Of a DNA stretch of 64,000 nt, positions 51,038 through 60,269 are shown piece after piece (positions within the stretch are counted from its first letter, which is position 1; every line of letters starts with the position of its first letter). The translations under genes and the position numbers were made by a program. The stretch is from Streptococcus constellatus subsp. constellatus (lineage in GTDB: Bacteria; Bacillota; Bacilli; Lactobacillales; Streptococcaceae): contig NZ_AP014647.1 in NCBI RefSeq assembly GCF_023167545.1, positions 620,001-684,000 of the forward strand, written 5' to 3'. The notes beneath the pieces were generated by a model. That model saw only the letters and a program-made list of their open reading frames with translations, was not told the origin of the DNA and searched no databases.

Positions 51038-52899
51038 GTGACTTTATTGTTGAAAAGTTGACTAAAACGGTAGGAGATAAGACTGTTTTTAAAAATATTT
51101 CCTTTATTATTCATGGTTTGGATCGCATTGGCTTGATTGGGGTTAATGGAACTGGAAAAACAACTCTTTTGAACGTTCTGTCTGGAAAATCTGGATTTGA
51201 CGGGGATGTCAATCCCTTTTCTGCTCATTCAGACTATAAAATCGGTTACTTAACTCAAGAACCGCACTTTGATGACAATAAAACGGTGCTAGATACAGTT
51301 TTGTCTAGTAATTTACGAGAAATGCAGCTCATTCGTGAGTATAAGCTATTGCTGTCTAACTATGACGAAAACAATCAATCTCATTTAGAGAAAGTGATGG
51401 CTGAAATGGAAGCTCTTCAGGCCTGGGAAATCGAAAGTCAAGTTAAGACAGTTTTGTCTAAGCTGGGGTTGAACGACTTATCTGCTAAGGTTGGCGATTT
51501 GTCAGGAGGTTTGCGACGTCGAGTTCAATTAGCACAAGTTCTGTTAGGAGATGATGACTTATTGCTCCTTGATGAACCAACCAACCATTTGGATATTGAT
51601 AGCATTGAATGGCTGACGAATTTTTTGAAGAATTCCAAAAAGACAGTTCTTTTTATTACCCATGATCGTTATTTTTTAGATTCTGTTTCAACTCGAATTT
51701 TTGAGTTAGACAGTGGTAGTTTAGTTGAATATCAAGGAAATTATCAGGATTATGTCCGTTTGAAGGCAGAACAAGACGAGCGAGATGCTGCCCTTCTCCA
51801 TAAAAAGCAGCAACTGTATAAGCAAGAATTGTCCTGGATGCGCCGCCAGCCACAGGCCAGAGCAACCAAGCAGCAAGCACGAATCAACCGTTTTCATGAC
51901 CTTAAGAAAGATTTAGCGGGTCAGGCAACTGACAGTAGTTTGGAAATGAATTTCGAAACCAGTCGTATTGGTAAGAAAGTGATTGAATTTAAAGATGTTG
52001 ACTTTGCTTATGGTGACAAGAAAATTCTTTCTCATTTTAACTTATTGATTCAAAATAAAGATCGGCTTGGAATTGTGGGTGATAACGGTGTTGGAAAATC
52101 GACCTTGCTCAATTTGATTGCTGGGAAATTAGCACCTCAATCTGGTCAACTTATGATTGGTGAGACAGTTCGTGTGGCTTATTTTTCACAGCAAATTGAA
52201 GGATTAGATGGGTCTAAACGTGTTATCAATTTCTTGCAAGAAGTGGCTGAGGAGGTTAAAATAGGCAATGGAATAACATCAATTGCGGAACTATTGGAGC
52301 AATTCCTCTTCCCGCGCTCTACTCATGGTACTTTGATTGAAAAGCTTTCTGGTGGAGAGAAAAAGCGTCTTTATCTACTGAAACTTCTCTTGGAAAAGCC
52401 GAATGTCTTGCTTCTTGATGAGCCAACCAATGATTTGGACATTGCAACTCTAACAGTACTGGAAAACTTTTTGCAGAGTTTTGCTGGACCAGTTATTACT
52501 GTTAGTCACGATCGGTATTTCCTTGATAAAGTAGCAGATAAGATTTTAGCTTTTGAAGAGGGAACTATCAGAGAGTACTTCGGGAATTATACGGATTATT
52601 TAGATGAAAAAGCTTTTCTGGCTGAGAGTTCTGCCATTTCCAAAAAGACTGGAAAGGAAAAGCCAGTGAAGGTGCGTGAGGAGAAGAAACGCATGAGCTA
52701 TTTTGAAAAGCAGGAGTGGGAGTCTATTGAGGGTGATATAGAGAAACTTGAAGAGGAAATTGCAACTATTGAGCGGAAAATGCTGGAATATGCTTCGGAC
52801 TTTGGTCGACTCGCTGAACTCCAAAAAGAACTGGATGTTAAAAATGATTTCCTTTTGGAGAAATATGAGCGCTACGAATACTTGAGTGAGTTAGTATAG
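51034..52899 (+). CDS. ABC-F family ATPase (Uup/YfmR-like)
   Basis: Soluble protein of 621 residues with two ATPase domains and no membrane part. Domain one has [22 protein letters not shown] and [12 protein letters not shown]; domain two has [22 protein letters not shown] and [11 protein letters not shown]. The linker is rich in Arg/Gln ([19 protein letters not shown]) and a C-terminal coiled coil (about 540-615) is present, as in Uup/YfmR proteins, which act on stalled ribosomes or DNA structures. It is cotranscribed with cca. Confidence 0.9.
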   Translation: MSDFIVEKLTKTVGDKTVFKNISFIIHGLDRIGLIGVNGTGKTTLLNVLSGKSGFDGDVNPFSAHSDYKIGYLTQEPHFDDNKTVLDTVLSSNLREMQLIREYKLLLSNYDENNQSHLEKVMAEMEALQAWEIESQVKTVLSKLGLNDLSAKVGDLSGGLRRRVQLAQVLLGDDDLLLLDEPTNHLDIDSIEWLTNFLKNSKKTVLFITHDRYFLDSVSTRIFELDSGSLVEYQGNYQDYVRLKAEQDERDAALLHKKQQLYKQELSWMRRQPQARATKQQARINRFHDLKKDLAGQATDSSLEMNFETSRIGKKVIEFKDVDFAYGDKKILSHFNLLIQNKDRLGIVGDNGVGKSTLLNLIAGKLAPQSGQLMIGETVRVAYFSQQIEGLDGSKRVINFLQEVAEEVKIGNGITSIAELLEQFLFPRSTHGTLIEKLSGGEKKRLYLLKLLLEKPNVLLLDEPTNDLDIATLTVLENFLQSFAGPVITVSHDRYFLDKVADKILAFEEGTIREYFGNYTDYLDEKAFLAESSAISKKTGKEKPVKVREEKKRMSYFEKQEWESIEGDIEKLEEEIATIERKMLEYASDFGRLAELQKELDVKNDFLLEKYERYEYLSELV

Positions 52900-52955
52900 A
52901 ATTAACAGCTACATATATGTATCATGAGTATCATTACATCTTTAAATAAGCTCTA

Positions 52956-52984
52956 TTTACAAATCCTATAAAATTTGGTATAAT
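52956..52984 (+). promoter_or_regulatory. pheS promoter
   Basis: TTTACA, 17 bases, TATAAT with TGG extension, just before the T-box leader. Confidence 0.8.
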
Positions 52985-52999
52985 ACCAATTAATTAAAT

Positions 53000-53190
53000 A
53001 AGAATCCGCAAGACTAGTAGCTTAGGGGAAGTTTGACAGGGAGAAGAACCAGAGACTGAGAGTTTTTTAGATGAAAACTAGGTGAATTCACTTGCAAAGG
53101 GATTTAGAATTAAGGTCTGGAAAACCAGATGAAAACGGATGGTACCGCGTGTCAACGCTCCGATTATGGAGTCTGACAAGCGGTTTTTTA
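53000..53190 (+). promoter_or_regulatory. T-box riboswitch (Phe) with terminator
   Basis: Stem I closes with GCAAG (53008-53012) and CTTGC (53091-53095); its right internal loop GTGAATTCA holds the specifier TTC (53087-53089), a Phe codon. The T-box sequence ACGGATGGTACCGCG is at 53135-53149, with T after TGG to pair with discriminator A of tRNA-Phe. The terminator CCGCGTGTCA (53145-53154) with TGACAAGCGG (53174-53183) and T's follows. Uncharged tRNA-Phe should allow read-through into pheS. Confidence 0.92.
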
Positions 53191-53204
53191 TATTTGGAGG
53201 AATT

Positions 53205-54251
53205 ATGTCAACCATTGAAGAACAATTAAATAAGCTTAGAGAAGAAACTCTGGCGTCGCTGAAAAAAATTTCAACTGAAAATGAAAAAGAAATGCAGAAT
53301 CTGCGTGTTTCTGTCCTTGGAAAGAAAGGCTCTTTAACAGAAATTTTAAAAGGTATGAAAGATGTCTCTGCTGATATGCGTCCGATTATCGGGAAACATG
53401 TCAATGAAGCACGGGATGTATTGACCGCTGCTTTTGAAGAATCTGCAAAACTATTGGAAGAGCAAAAAGTTGCTAATCAGCTGGCTAGGGAGTCAGTAGA
53501 TGTAACTCTTCCGGGTCGGAAAATTCTTGCTGGGAATCGTCATGTTCTTAGCCAGACAAGTGAAGAAATTGAAGATATTTTTATTGGAATGGGTTATCAA
53601 GTTGTAGATGGTTTTGAAGTCGAAACAGACTATTACAACTTTGAGCGGATGAATTTACCAAAAGACCACCCAGCGCGTGATATGCAGGATACTTTCTATA
53701 TTACAGAAGAAATTTTACTGCGGACTCACACTAGTCCGGTTCAAGCTCGAGCGATGGATGCACATGATTTTTCTAAAGGACCTTTGAAGATGATTTCGCC
53801 AGGGCGTGTGTTCCGACGGGATACGGATGATGCAACGCATTCTCATCAATTTCATCAAATTGAAGGTTTAGTTGTCGGAAAAAATATTTCTATGGCAGAT
53901 CTTCAAGGAACATTGGAGCTCATTGTGCAAAAAATGTTTGGTGAAGAGCGTCAGATCCGTCTGCGTCCATCTTACTTCCCATTCACAGAGCCTTCTGTTG
54001 AGGTGGATGTTTCCTGCTTCAAATGCGGTGGTCAAGGGTGCAATGTTTGCAAAAAGACTGGCTGGATTGAAATTATGGGAGCCGGAATGGTGCACCCTCG
54101 TGTTCTTGAAATGAGTGGCATTGATCCGGATGTTTATTCTGGTTTTGCCTTTGGCCTTGGGCAAGAACGTGTGGCTATGTTGCGCTACGGAATCAATGAC
54201 ATTCGCGGATTTTATCAAGGAGATGTTCGGTTCTCAGAACAATTTAAATAA
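53205..54251 (+). CDS. pheS: Phenylalanine-tRNA ligase subunit alpha
   Basis: Catalytic subunit of the α2β2 PheRS, 348 residues. An N-terminal coiled coil (1-85) binds tRNA; class II motif 2 lies in [22 protein letters not shown], and the ending [18 protein letters not shown] is motif 3. [17 protein letters not shown] stretch is also seen in many bacterial PheS. The ATG at 53205 follows GGAGG; the open frame reaching back to 53139 runs through the T-box terminator and is rejected. A GNAT gene separates it from pheT. Confidence 0.96.
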   Translation: MSTIEEQLNKLREETLASLKKISTENEKEMQNLRVSVLGKKGSLTEILKGMKDVSADMRPIIGKHVNEARDVLTAAFEESAKLLEEQKVANQLARESVDVTLPGRKILAGNRHVLSQTSEEIEDIFIGMGYQVVDGFEVETDYYNFERMNLPKDHPARDMQDTFYITEEILLRTHTSPVQARAMDAHDFSKGPLKMISPGRVFRRDTDDATHSHQFHQIEGLVVGKNISMADLQGTLELIVQKMFGEERQIRLRPSYFPFTEPSVEVDVSCFKCGGQGCNVCKKTGWIEIMGAGMVHPRVLEMSGIDPDVYSGFAFGLGQERVAMLRYGINDIRGFYQGDVRFSEQFK

Positions 54252-54255
54252 ATGT

Positions 54256-54783
54256 ATGTTAATAAAAGTAAAAGAAGAACAGGCTGAAGTTCTAAGAGCA
54301 CTAGAAGTGCAGACTTATCTAGAAACTTTTGGCCCTTACATCAAGGCAGAAGACATGCAAGATTATTTTGCGAATGAGCTCTCACTTGAGCGGATTCAGA
54401 AGGATTTGGCACTGGTAGAGTCAGAGACCTATTTTGCACTAGATGAAACAGAGAAGATTGTTGGTTTTCTCAAATTTAACTGGGGGCAGGAACAGACTGA
54501 GCCAGTAGAGGCAGACTATTCAATGAGGAATGCTTTTGAGGTGCATCGCATCTATGTTTTGAAACCGTATCAAGGACAAGGTTTTGGCAAGGAAATGTTT
54601 GAATTTGCCCTGCAGGAAGCCATGAAACGAAAATGTTCATGGGTGTGGCTAGGCGTTTGGGAAAAGAATTTTAAGGCCCAAAACTTTTACTTTAAATATG
54701 GTTTTGAGCGTTTTAGTGAGCATAAATATGTGACAGGTGAAACGGTTGACATTGATTGGCTCATACGGAAAAAATTAAAATAA
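54256..54783 (+). CDS. GNAT family N-acetyltransferase between pheS and pheT
   Basis: Acetyl-CoA-dependent transferase of 175 residues. The acetyl-CoA loop is VLKPYQGQGFGKEMFEFAL, followed by WLGVWEKNFKAQNFYFKYGF, typical of the RimI/YjcF-like GNAT proteins. Substrate unknown. The start chosen, ATG at 54256, lies 4 bases after the pheS stop and has no ribosome site, so ribosomes probably carry on from pheS. A longer frame back to 54115 is a shadow of pheS. The same insertion between pheS and pheT is, as I remember, common in streptococci. Confidence 0.85.
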   Translation: MLIKVKEEQAEVLRALEVQTYLETFGPYIKAEDMQDYFANELSLERIQKDLALVESETYFALDETEKIVGFLKFNWGQEQTEPVEADYSMRNAFEVHRIYVLKPYQGQGFGKEMFEFALQEAMKRKCSWVWLGVWEKNFKAQNFYFKYGFERFSEHKYVTGETVDIDWLIRKKLK

Positions 54784-54865
54784 TTGAGAAAGCGTTGAGC
54801 ACTGTTTTCGTGTTCTCAATAGCTCTGCGAATTAAAAGAAAGGAAATAAATATGAGGTGAAATTT

Positions 54866-54916
54866 TTGAGAAAAAGCAAAAAATTCTCAAAGATTTTGAT
54901 GTACTCATATAGATGA
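54866..54916 (+). CDS. Possible 16-codon coupling ORF before pheT
   Basis: AGGTGA stands 5 bases before a TTG that opens MRKSKKFSKILMYSYR and stops at 54914-54916, three bases before the pheT ATG. pheT itself has no convincing ribosome site, so translation of this small ORF could deliver ribosomes to it. Speculative. Confidence 0.35.
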   Translation: MRKSKKFSKILMYSYR

Positions 54917-54919
54917 ATT

Positions 54920-57325
54920 ATGCTAGTAAGTTATAAATGGTTAAAAGAACTAGTTGATGTAGATGTGCTAAGTGAAGAATTAGCTGAAAAAATGTCAACA
55001 ACAGGAATAGAAGTAGAAGGGGTTAGTTCACCTGCTGAGGGATTGTCAAACATTGTCGTTGGTGAAGTGGTCAGCTGTGAAGAGGTGCCTGAGACGCACT
55101 TGCATGTATGTCAAGTGAACGTGGGAGAAGAAGCACTTCGACAAATCGTTTGTGGCGCTCCAAATGTACGAGCAGGAATCAAGGTTATGGTAGCTCTTCC
55201 CGGAGCTCGTATTGCGGATAATTACAAGATTAAAAAAGGAAAAATCCGCGGTTTAGAATCTCTTGGAATGATTTGTTCTCTTGGAGAATTAGGTATCTCT
55301 GACTCGATTGTCCCAAAAGAATTTTCTGAAGGGATTCAAATTTTGCCAGAAGAAGCTGTACCAGGAGATTCCGTTTTTCCTTATCTTGACTTGGATGATG
55401 AAATTATTGAGCTTTCTATTACGCCGAACCGTGCGGATGCTCTTTCAATGCGCGGGGTAGCATATGAGGTGGCAGCGATTTATGACAAATCAGTTCATTT
55501 TCAAGATTTTCCGTTGTTGGAAGCACAAGAGCAAGCTGGAGAACAACTATCTGTTGCCATTGAAACAGAAAAGGCGCCTTTTTATGCAGTGCGTATTTTA
55601 GAGAATGTTACCATTACTCCAAGTCCGCAGTGGCTTCAAAATCTGCTTATGAATGCAGGGATTCGTCCTATCAACAATGTAGTAGATGTGACAAATTATA
55701 TGTTGCTATATTTTGGTCAACCAATGCATGCCTTTGATTTAGATACTTTCGAAGATAATCAAATTGTCGTACGTGAAGCACGTGCAGGTGAAAAGTTAGT
55801 AACTCTTGATGATGAAGAGCGTGATTTAGAAACGAGTGATCTTGTTATTACCGTAGCAGATAAGCCTGTAGCATTGGCTGGTATTATGGGTGGAAGTGAA
55901 ACGGAAATCTCCCCTAAATCAAGGCGTGTAGTGCTTGAAGCAGCAGTTTTTGACGGAACTTCCATTCGTAAGACGAGCGGACGTCTCAATCTTCGTTCAG
56001 AATCATCCTCTCGCTTTGAAAAAGGAATTAACCTAGCGACAGTAACAGAAGCTTTAGATGCTGCGGCTAGCATGATTGCAGATCTTGCAGGTGCAACGGT
56101 AAAAGCCGATATCGTTTCAGCAGGTCAAGTGGACACATCAGATGTTGAAGTTGTTTCAACATTATTAGATGTCAATCGTGTACTTGGGACGGAATTAACT
56201 TATACAGATATTGAAGATGTTTTCCGCCGTCTTGGTTTTGGTCTTAATGGCAATGCAGAGAAATTCACAGTCAGCGTACCACGCCATCGTTGGGACATTC
56301 ACATTGAAGCAGACCTTTATGAGGAAATTGCGCGTATCTATGGTTATGATAAATTACCAGCAACTCTTCCAAAAGGTGACGGAACAGCTGGTCAATTGAC
56401 AGAAACCCAAAAACTTCGTCGCAAAGTTCGTACAGTTGCAGAAGGTGCTGGTCTGACAGAAGTTATCACCTATGCTTTGACTACTCCTGAAAAAGCTGTG
56501 CAATTTAGCACTAATCCAAGTAACTTGACAGAGCTGATGTGGCCGATGACAGTAGATCGCAGCGTTCTTCGTCAAAATATGGTAGCTGGCATTTTGGATA
56601 CTGTTGCCTATAATGTAGCACGTAAAAATAAGGACTTGGCTCTGTATGAGATTGGAAAAGTCTTCGAGCAAACGGGTAATCCACAGGAAGAATTGCCAAT
56701 TGAAATTAACAGTTTTGCCTTTGCTTTGACAGGTTTGGTTTCTGAAAAGGATTTTCAAACTTCTGCTGTACCAGTTGATTTCTTTTATGCAAAAGGAGTT
56801 CTGGAAGCACTGTTTGACCGCCTAGGACTGAAAGTAGAATACACAGTGACGCAAGCATTAGCCAGCATGCATCCGGGACGTACAGCAGCCATTTTGCTGG
56901 ACGGACAAGTCATTGGCTTTGTTGGTCAAGTTCATCCAGTAACTGCTAAGGATTATAATATCCCAGAAACGTATGTAGCAGAAATCAACTTGACAGCGAT
57001 TGAACAAGCAATTCAACTAGCAAAACCATTTGTAGAAATTACCAAATTCCCAGCTGTAACACGTGATATAGCACTGCTTCTGAAAGCAGAAATCAGTCAC
57101 AAAGAAGTCGTTGAAGCTATTGAGGCTGCTGGTGTGAAACGCTTGACAGATATCAAATTATTTGACGTCTTCTCAGGTGAAAAACTGGGACTCGGCATGA
57201 AATCAATGGCTTACACCTTAACTTTCCAAAATCCAGAGGATACTCTGGAAGATGAGGAAGTAGCTCGTTATATGGAAAAAATCCAAAAGTCTCTTGAAGA
57301 AACGATTGGTGCAGAAGTGCGGTAA
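54920..57325 (+). CDS. pheT: Phenylalanine-tRNA ligase subunit beta
   Basis: Non-catalytic subunit of PheRS, 801 residues, with editing activity against Tyr-tRNA(Phe). Domains visible: N-terminal tRNA-binding OB fold (about 40-150; [15 protein letters not shown] and [11 protein letters not shown]), B3/B4 editing domain (about 210-390), B5 domain (about 405-475), and C-terminal anticodon-binding FDX-ACB domain (about 708-800; [12 protein letters not shown]). The start at 54920 gives the family N-terminus [16 protein letters not shown] large hairpin terminator follows the stop. Confidence 0.96.
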   Translation: MLVSYKWLKELVDVDVLSEELAEKMSTTGIEVEGVSSPAEGLSNIVVGEVVSCEEVPETHLHVCQVNVGEEALRQIVCGAPNVRAGIKVMVALPGARIADNYKIKKGKIRGLESLGMICSLGELGISDSIVPKEFSEGIQILPEEAVPGDSVFPYLDLDDEIIELSITPNRADALSMRGVAYEVAAIYDKSVHFQDFPLLEAQEQAGEQLSVAIETEKAPFYAVRILENVTITPSPQWLQNLLMNAGIRPINNVVDVTNYMLLYFGQPMHAFDLDTFEDNQIVVREARAGEKLVTLDDEERDLETSDLVITVADKPVALAGIMGGSETEISPKSRRVVLEAAVFDGTSIRKTSGRLNLRSESSSRFEKGINLATVTEALDAAASMIADLAGATVKADIVSAGQVDTSDVEVVSTLLDVNRVLGTELTYTDIEDVFRRLGFGLNGNAEKFTVSVPRHRWDIHIEADLYEEIARIYGYDKLPATLPKGDGTAGQLTETQKLRRKVRTVAEGAGLTEVITYALTTPEKAVQFSTNPSNLTELMWPMTVDRSVLRQNMVAGILDTVAYNVARKNKDLALYEIGKVFEQTGNPQEELPIEINSFAFALTGLVSEKDFQTSAVPVDFFYAKGVLEALFDRLGLKVEYTVTQALASMHPGRTAAILLDGQVIGFVGQVHPVTAKDYNIPETYVAEINLTAIEQAIQLAKPFVEITKFPAVTRDIALLLKAEISHKEVVEAIEAAGVKRLTDIKLFDVFSGEKLGLGMKSMAYTLTFQNPEDTLEDEEVARYMEKIQKSLEETIGAEVR

Positions 57326-57336
57326 TACTAGAACTA

Positions 57337-57390
57337 GGAGTGAGACAGAACTAAAAATTTTAGTTCTTAGTCTCACTTCTATTTTTATCT
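57337..57390 (+). terminator. Long-hairpin terminator, member of a repeat family
   Basis: AGTGAGAC plus AGAACTAAAA pair with TTTTAGTTCT plus GTCTCACT, 18 pairs with only a two-base bulge, then T-rich sequence. The GGAGTGAGACAGAACT arm recurs, slightly changed, near 60100. Confidence 0.85.
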
Positions 57391-57470
57391 TGTAAATCTT
57401 TCTTCTTCAAAAAATATGGTGTATAATAAGGGCAAAGTTTTTTATAAATAACTTGACATAGGAGAAAATA

Positions 57471-58253
57471 ATGACAGTTTTTGCGAAACTTTGGAAAGCA
57501 TTTTCTGACTTGCCAGAAGTGACAACTATTGCTTTAGGAGGTTCTCGTAGTGGAGAAACTTATGATGAGACTTCGGACTATGATTTATATATTTATTGCA
57601 CAAGCATTCCAGATGAAAATAGCCGAAAGTCGATTTTAACTAAATATTGTTCTTACATGGAAATGAGTAATCAGTTTTGGGAATTGGAAGATGATTGTAC
57701 CTTAAATAATGGTGTTGATATTGATATTCTTTACAGGAATATCTGTCATTTTGCAACAGATCTTGAAAATGTTATAGAAAAATACCAAGCCGGGAATGGC
57801 TACACTACCTGCTTTTGGCACAATTTAAAAACCTGCAAGATTCTGTATGATGCGGATGGAGAATTAGGTAAATTGCAAGAACGGTTTAACGTTCCTTTTC
57901 CTCCGAAATTAAAAGATAATATCATTTCACGAAATTTTAGTTTGTTAACTGGACATTTGCCGTCCTACGATACGCAGATTTTAAAAGCAGCAAAACGAAA
58001 AGACTTTGTTAGCGTTAATCATCGTGTTACAGCTTTTTTAGAATCCTATTTTGACATTATTTTTGCAGTTAATGAATTGACCCACCCCGGCGAAAAGAGA
58101 ATGATGTCGTATGCAAAAGCTCATGCAAGCCTTCTTCCCAATCAATTTGAGAAATCTTTAAATGCCTTATTAATGAGCATCACTGCTAGTCCTGAAATTC
58201 TTGAAAAACAATTAAGAGAAATAATTGTAAATTTAGAGGGAATTTTATCATAA
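57471..58253 (+). CDS. Nucleotidyltransferase domain protein (DUF4037-like)
   Basis: 260 residues starting with the Pol-β-type nucleotidyltransferase motif ALGGSRSGETYDETSDYDLYIY (about 21-42), where GGS and the DYD pair bind nucleotide and metal. The third Asp is probably D in GVDIDILYR. The rest is helical. Relatives include aminoglycoside nucleotidyltransferases and antitoxin-like proteins, but the substrate here is unknown. A TATAAT at 57422-57427 and AGGAG before the ATG support expression. A terminator follows. Confidence 0.85.
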   Translation: MTVFAKLWKAFSDLPEVTTIALGGSRSGETYDETSDYDLYIYCTSIPDENSRKSILTKYCSYMEMSNQFWELEDDCTLNNGVDIDILYRNICHFATDLENVIEKYQAGNGYTTCFWHNLKTCKILYDADGELGKLQERFNVPFPPKLKDNIISRNFSLLTGHLPSYDTQILKAAKRKDFVSVNHRVTAFLESYFDIIFAVNELTHPGEKRMMSYAKAHASLLPNQFEKSLNALLMSITASPEILEKQLREIIVNLEGILS

Positions 58254-58273
58254 AATCGGCTGGAATTGAGTAT

Positions 58274-58298
58274 AAAAAAACGGTTTAAGCCGTTTTTT
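58274..58298. terminator. Bidirectional terminator
   Basis: AAAAAAACGG, short loop, CCGTTTTTT, between convergent genes. Confidence 0.88.
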
Positions 58299-58456
58299 GT
58301 ATTTAGTAGATTTTTCTTGAAATCATTATAAAAAGCTCCTTTAGTAGTTTCTTCTGCAGAGAGAGTCAAAAATATTTTGGGCAGTCTTATTGTTTGGTTG
58401 TGGCTAGTCATGTTTTTCGGATTGCAGTTTTTTTCTCTCTGACTCATGAATTTTTC

Positions 58457-58930
58457 CTATTTCTTTAAAATTTTTTCCATGATTGTTTGTTGGGGCTTTA
58501 GATCTAAACGTTCATAAAAGCGCAAGGCAGCGACATTATTATTCCATACATCAAGGGTTAAGTTGTAACAGCCAATTTCTTGGGCAAATTCTTCTGCAAA
58601 ATGGCAGAGTTGCTCACCAATTTTTTGACCACGAGCATTTTCATCAACGCAAAGGTCTTCAATAAAAAGCGTTTTGATAGGTGTTTGTGCGAGACTTTGT
58701 GGTTCTTTAATGATACAAAAGAGATGACCTAAGATTTTTCCTTCTTCATTTTCAAAGACAAAGATTGGTGTATTTTCCTGAGACATCAGTGTTTTCAACT
58801 GTTCATCGTTGAATTTGCGACCACTCTCTTTGAAAATATCTGGTCGGACTTTATGATGAACAAGCAAGACTTGCTCTAAAAGATGATTGAGTACTGGAAT
58901 ATCGCTTGGGATTGCTTTTCTAATAGGCAT
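58457..58930 (-). CDS. GNAT family N-acetyltransferase
   Basis: 157 residues with the GNAT layout: N-terminal β-strand and helix (IRKAIPSDIPVLNHLLEQVL), β-sheet region IFVFENEEGKILGHLFCII, acetyl-CoA loop LCVDENARGQKIGEQLCHFAEEFA, and the C-terminal LDVWNNNVAALRFYERL. Substrate unknown. AAGGAG lies before the ATG. Its promoter TTAACA-N17-TATAAT on the minus strand is covered by one palindromic operator and followed by another, so it appears strongly regulated. Confidence 0.88.
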   Translation of the reverse strand: MPIRKAIPSDIPVLNHLLEQVLLVHHKVRPDIFKESGRKFNDEQLKTLMSQENTPIFVFENEEGKILGHLFCIIKEPQSLAQTPIKTLFIEDLCVDENARGQKIGEQLCHFAEEFAQEIGCYNLTLDVWNNNVAALRFYERLDLKPQQTIMEKILKK

Positions 58931-58945
58931 AGTGAACTCCTTTTG

Positions 58946-58958
58946 TGACCGCCGGTCA
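58946..58958. promoter_or_regulatory. Palindromic operator 1 of the GNAT gene
   Basis: TGACCGCCGGTCA, perfect palindrome around a central C, between the predicted transcription start and the ATG. The TGAC-N5-GTCA form suits a TetR-family repressor. Confidence 0.65.
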
Positions 58959-58972
58959 TTTTTATATAAAAT

Positions 58973-59001
58973 ATTATATGACTATCAGTCATTTTTGTTA
59001 A
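58973..59001 (-). promoter_or_regulatory. Promoter of the GNAT gene
   Basis: On the minus strand TTAACA (59001-58996), 17 bases, TATAAT (58978-58973). Confidence 0.65.
58979..58991. promoter_or_regulatory. Palindromic operator 2 of the GNAT gene
   Basis: TGACTATCAGTCA (extends to ATGAC...GTCAT, 58978-58992), inside the promoter spacer. Its centre is 33 bases, about three helix turns, from operator 1. Confidence 0.65.
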
Positions 59002-59078
59002 GAACAAAATTCAAAAAATTTTTGAGTCATATAAAAATAACCTGCTATGAGCGAGTTTTAAGATTGTTTGTACAATAT

Positions 59079-59621
59079 TTATTTTATTAGCTTAAAGTAA
59101 GGATGGTTTTTTAAATTTTTAAAAATAGGAATAGTAACAAGACTAATTACGATAAGTTTTATGAGATCTGGTAGGATAAAAGGAATAATTCCAACAGTGA
59201 TAGCTTTATCTAAGCTAAATCTTGCTAATAACATTAAACCAAGTACGCCGCCGACAAAAACCAGAGCATCTCCGAGTAGATTGGCTAAGAAAATCGTTAA
59301 AAAACTGCTATCTTTTGAAATCAGACCAGCTGTTACCAAAGCATAGAACAAGTAAAACCAGAGATAGCCTGCGTTTGGTCCAACAAGTGCCTGCAATCCG
59401 CCACTTCCGCCTGCAAAAACAGGGAGTCCAATAGCACCTAAAAGAAGATAAAGTGTAACTGCTAATAAAGCTTCTTTTCGATGAAAAATAGTGGCTATTA
59501 AGCCAACTGCCATATTTTGCAGAGCAAAAGGAACTGGACCGATAGGAATGGTAATCTGAGCAAGGACAGTTATCAAAGCTGCACCAATAGCTGGCAGGAC
59601 AAGTGTAAATGATTTCTTCAT
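59079..59621 (-). CDS. bioY: Biotin transporter BioY (ECF S component)
   Basis: Membrane protein of 180 residues with about six helices that binds biotin for the energy-coupling-factor transporter. Family marks are ITIPIGPVPFALQNMAVGL, the LGAIGLPVFAGGSGGLQALVGPNAGYLWFY stretch divided over two helices, and the C-terminal PDLIKLIVISLV. No ECF ATPase or T component lies beside it, so it should share the common EcfAA'T module encoded elsewhere. Palindromic half sites over the promoter suggest control by biotin through BirA. Confidence 0.93.
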   Translation of the reverse strand: MKKSFTLVLPAIGAALITVLAQITIPIGPVPFALQNMAVGLIATIFHRKEALLAVTLYLLLGAIGLPVFAGGSGGLQALVGPNAGYLWFYLFYALVTAGLISKDSSFLTIFLANLLGDALVFVGGVLGLMLLARFSLDKAITVGIIPFILPDLIKLIVISLVTIPIFKNLKNHPYFKLIK

Positions 59622-59623
59622 TA

Positions 59624-59655
59624 TTGTAACCCTTTGCTTTATAATATGGTAACTA
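59624..59655. promoter_or_regulatory. Possible BirA operator of bioY
   Basis: TTGTAACC (59624-59631), 16 bases, GGTAACTA (59648-59655), dyad-symmetric with one mismatch and with AT-rich -10-like sequence between. This fits the wide-spaced GTWAAC half sites of Gram-positive BirA repressors. Confidence 0.5.
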
Positions 59656-59691
59656 TTATAAAGTAAATACGAAAAATGTCAAGTAATAAAT

Positions 59692-59726
59692 AAAAAGGTG
59701 AAAGCATAAACTGAATTCACCTTTTG
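59692..59726. terminator. Terminator between the small membrane gene and bioY
   Basis: AAAAGGTGAA and TTCACCTTTT pair around 13 bases; on the minus strand the run TTTTTATTTATT follows. Confidence 0.82.
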
Positions 59727-59740
59727 TCGAAGTAGTTTAA

Positions 59741-59869
59741 TTATTTTTTGCGGTATATTACTTTTCCTTTATTTTTGTTGCGAAAGTATAATATCAAAAA
59801 TGCAATTAGTCCAAAGATATTTAAAAAGATAAGTAAGATAGTTACAAGAATTATTTTTACTTTTTTCAT
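59741..59869 (-). CDS. Small membrane protein, 42 aa
   Basis: MKKVKIILVTILLIFLNIFG starts the protein; one hydrophobic helix covers about 5-28 and the tail FRNKNKGKVIYRKK is strongly basic. GGAGG stands 7 bases before the ATG and a terminator follows, so it looks like a real short gene. A longer frame back to 60040 has no support. I do not recognise it. A short helix with a basic tail is seen in small stress proteins and type I toxins, but no antisense RNA is evident. Confidence 0.6.
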   Translation of the reverse strand: MKKVKIILVTILLIFLNIFGLIAFLILYFRNKNKGKVIYRKK

Positions 59870-59948
59870 AGGAAAACCTCCTAAAATAGGTTTGATATGA
59901 TCAGAACAAAGATTTACATCTTTATCGACTAAAAAATCAAAGAAAAAA

Positions 59949-60121
59949 GGGAGGCTGGGACAAAAGTTTTCAACTTCTGAAAGAGTTTCGTGATAAACAA
60001 ATGACGCAGTAGCTGATTGGACTCTTTCTTCGCTGTTCAAGCTCGCAAGAGTTCCTAGTCATCTTTGCGGGGGTGGGACTACGAACTTAAAATTTTTAAT
60101 TTTGAGTTCTGTCCCACTCCC
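59949..60121. repeat. MITE-like element with related inverted ends
   Basis: GGGAGGCTGGGACA at 59949 is nearly the reverse complement of TGTCCCACTCCC at 60110-60121, bounding about 173 bases with no gene. The right part is itself a long hairpin (60069-60121) made of GTGGGAC, GAACTTAAAA and their complements, and on the minus strand it reads like the pheT terminator hairpin. Confidence 0.5.
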
Positions 60122-60174
60122 AGCGGATAAAATAAAGGAATAAGTTATGGAATGAGAAGAAGTTATCGTGTAAA

Positions 60175-60214
60175 CTAAAAGAGTCAGAAATGCAGCCAGC
60201 ATTTCTGACTCTTG
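60175..60214 (-). terminator. Terminator after gor
   Basis: A 15-pair perfect stem, AAGAGTCAGAAATGC with GCATTTCTGACTCTT and loop of five, followed by TTTTAG on the minus strand. Confidence 0.85.
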
Positions 60215-60269
60215 AGATAAGGTTGGAAAAATTCTAAGAGTAAGACATTTATGGGAATTGTTTCCACTC

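Noticed and set aside
56354..56758. Minus-strand open frame of 134 codons
   Set aside because: Antisense of pheT; composition rich in Cys/His/Ser is typical of a shadow frame.
58142..58447. Minus-strand open frame of 101 codons between the nucleotidyltransferase and GNAT genes
   Set aside because: It crosses a terminator and the end of a well-supported gene and has no ribosome site; part may be a decayed repeat.
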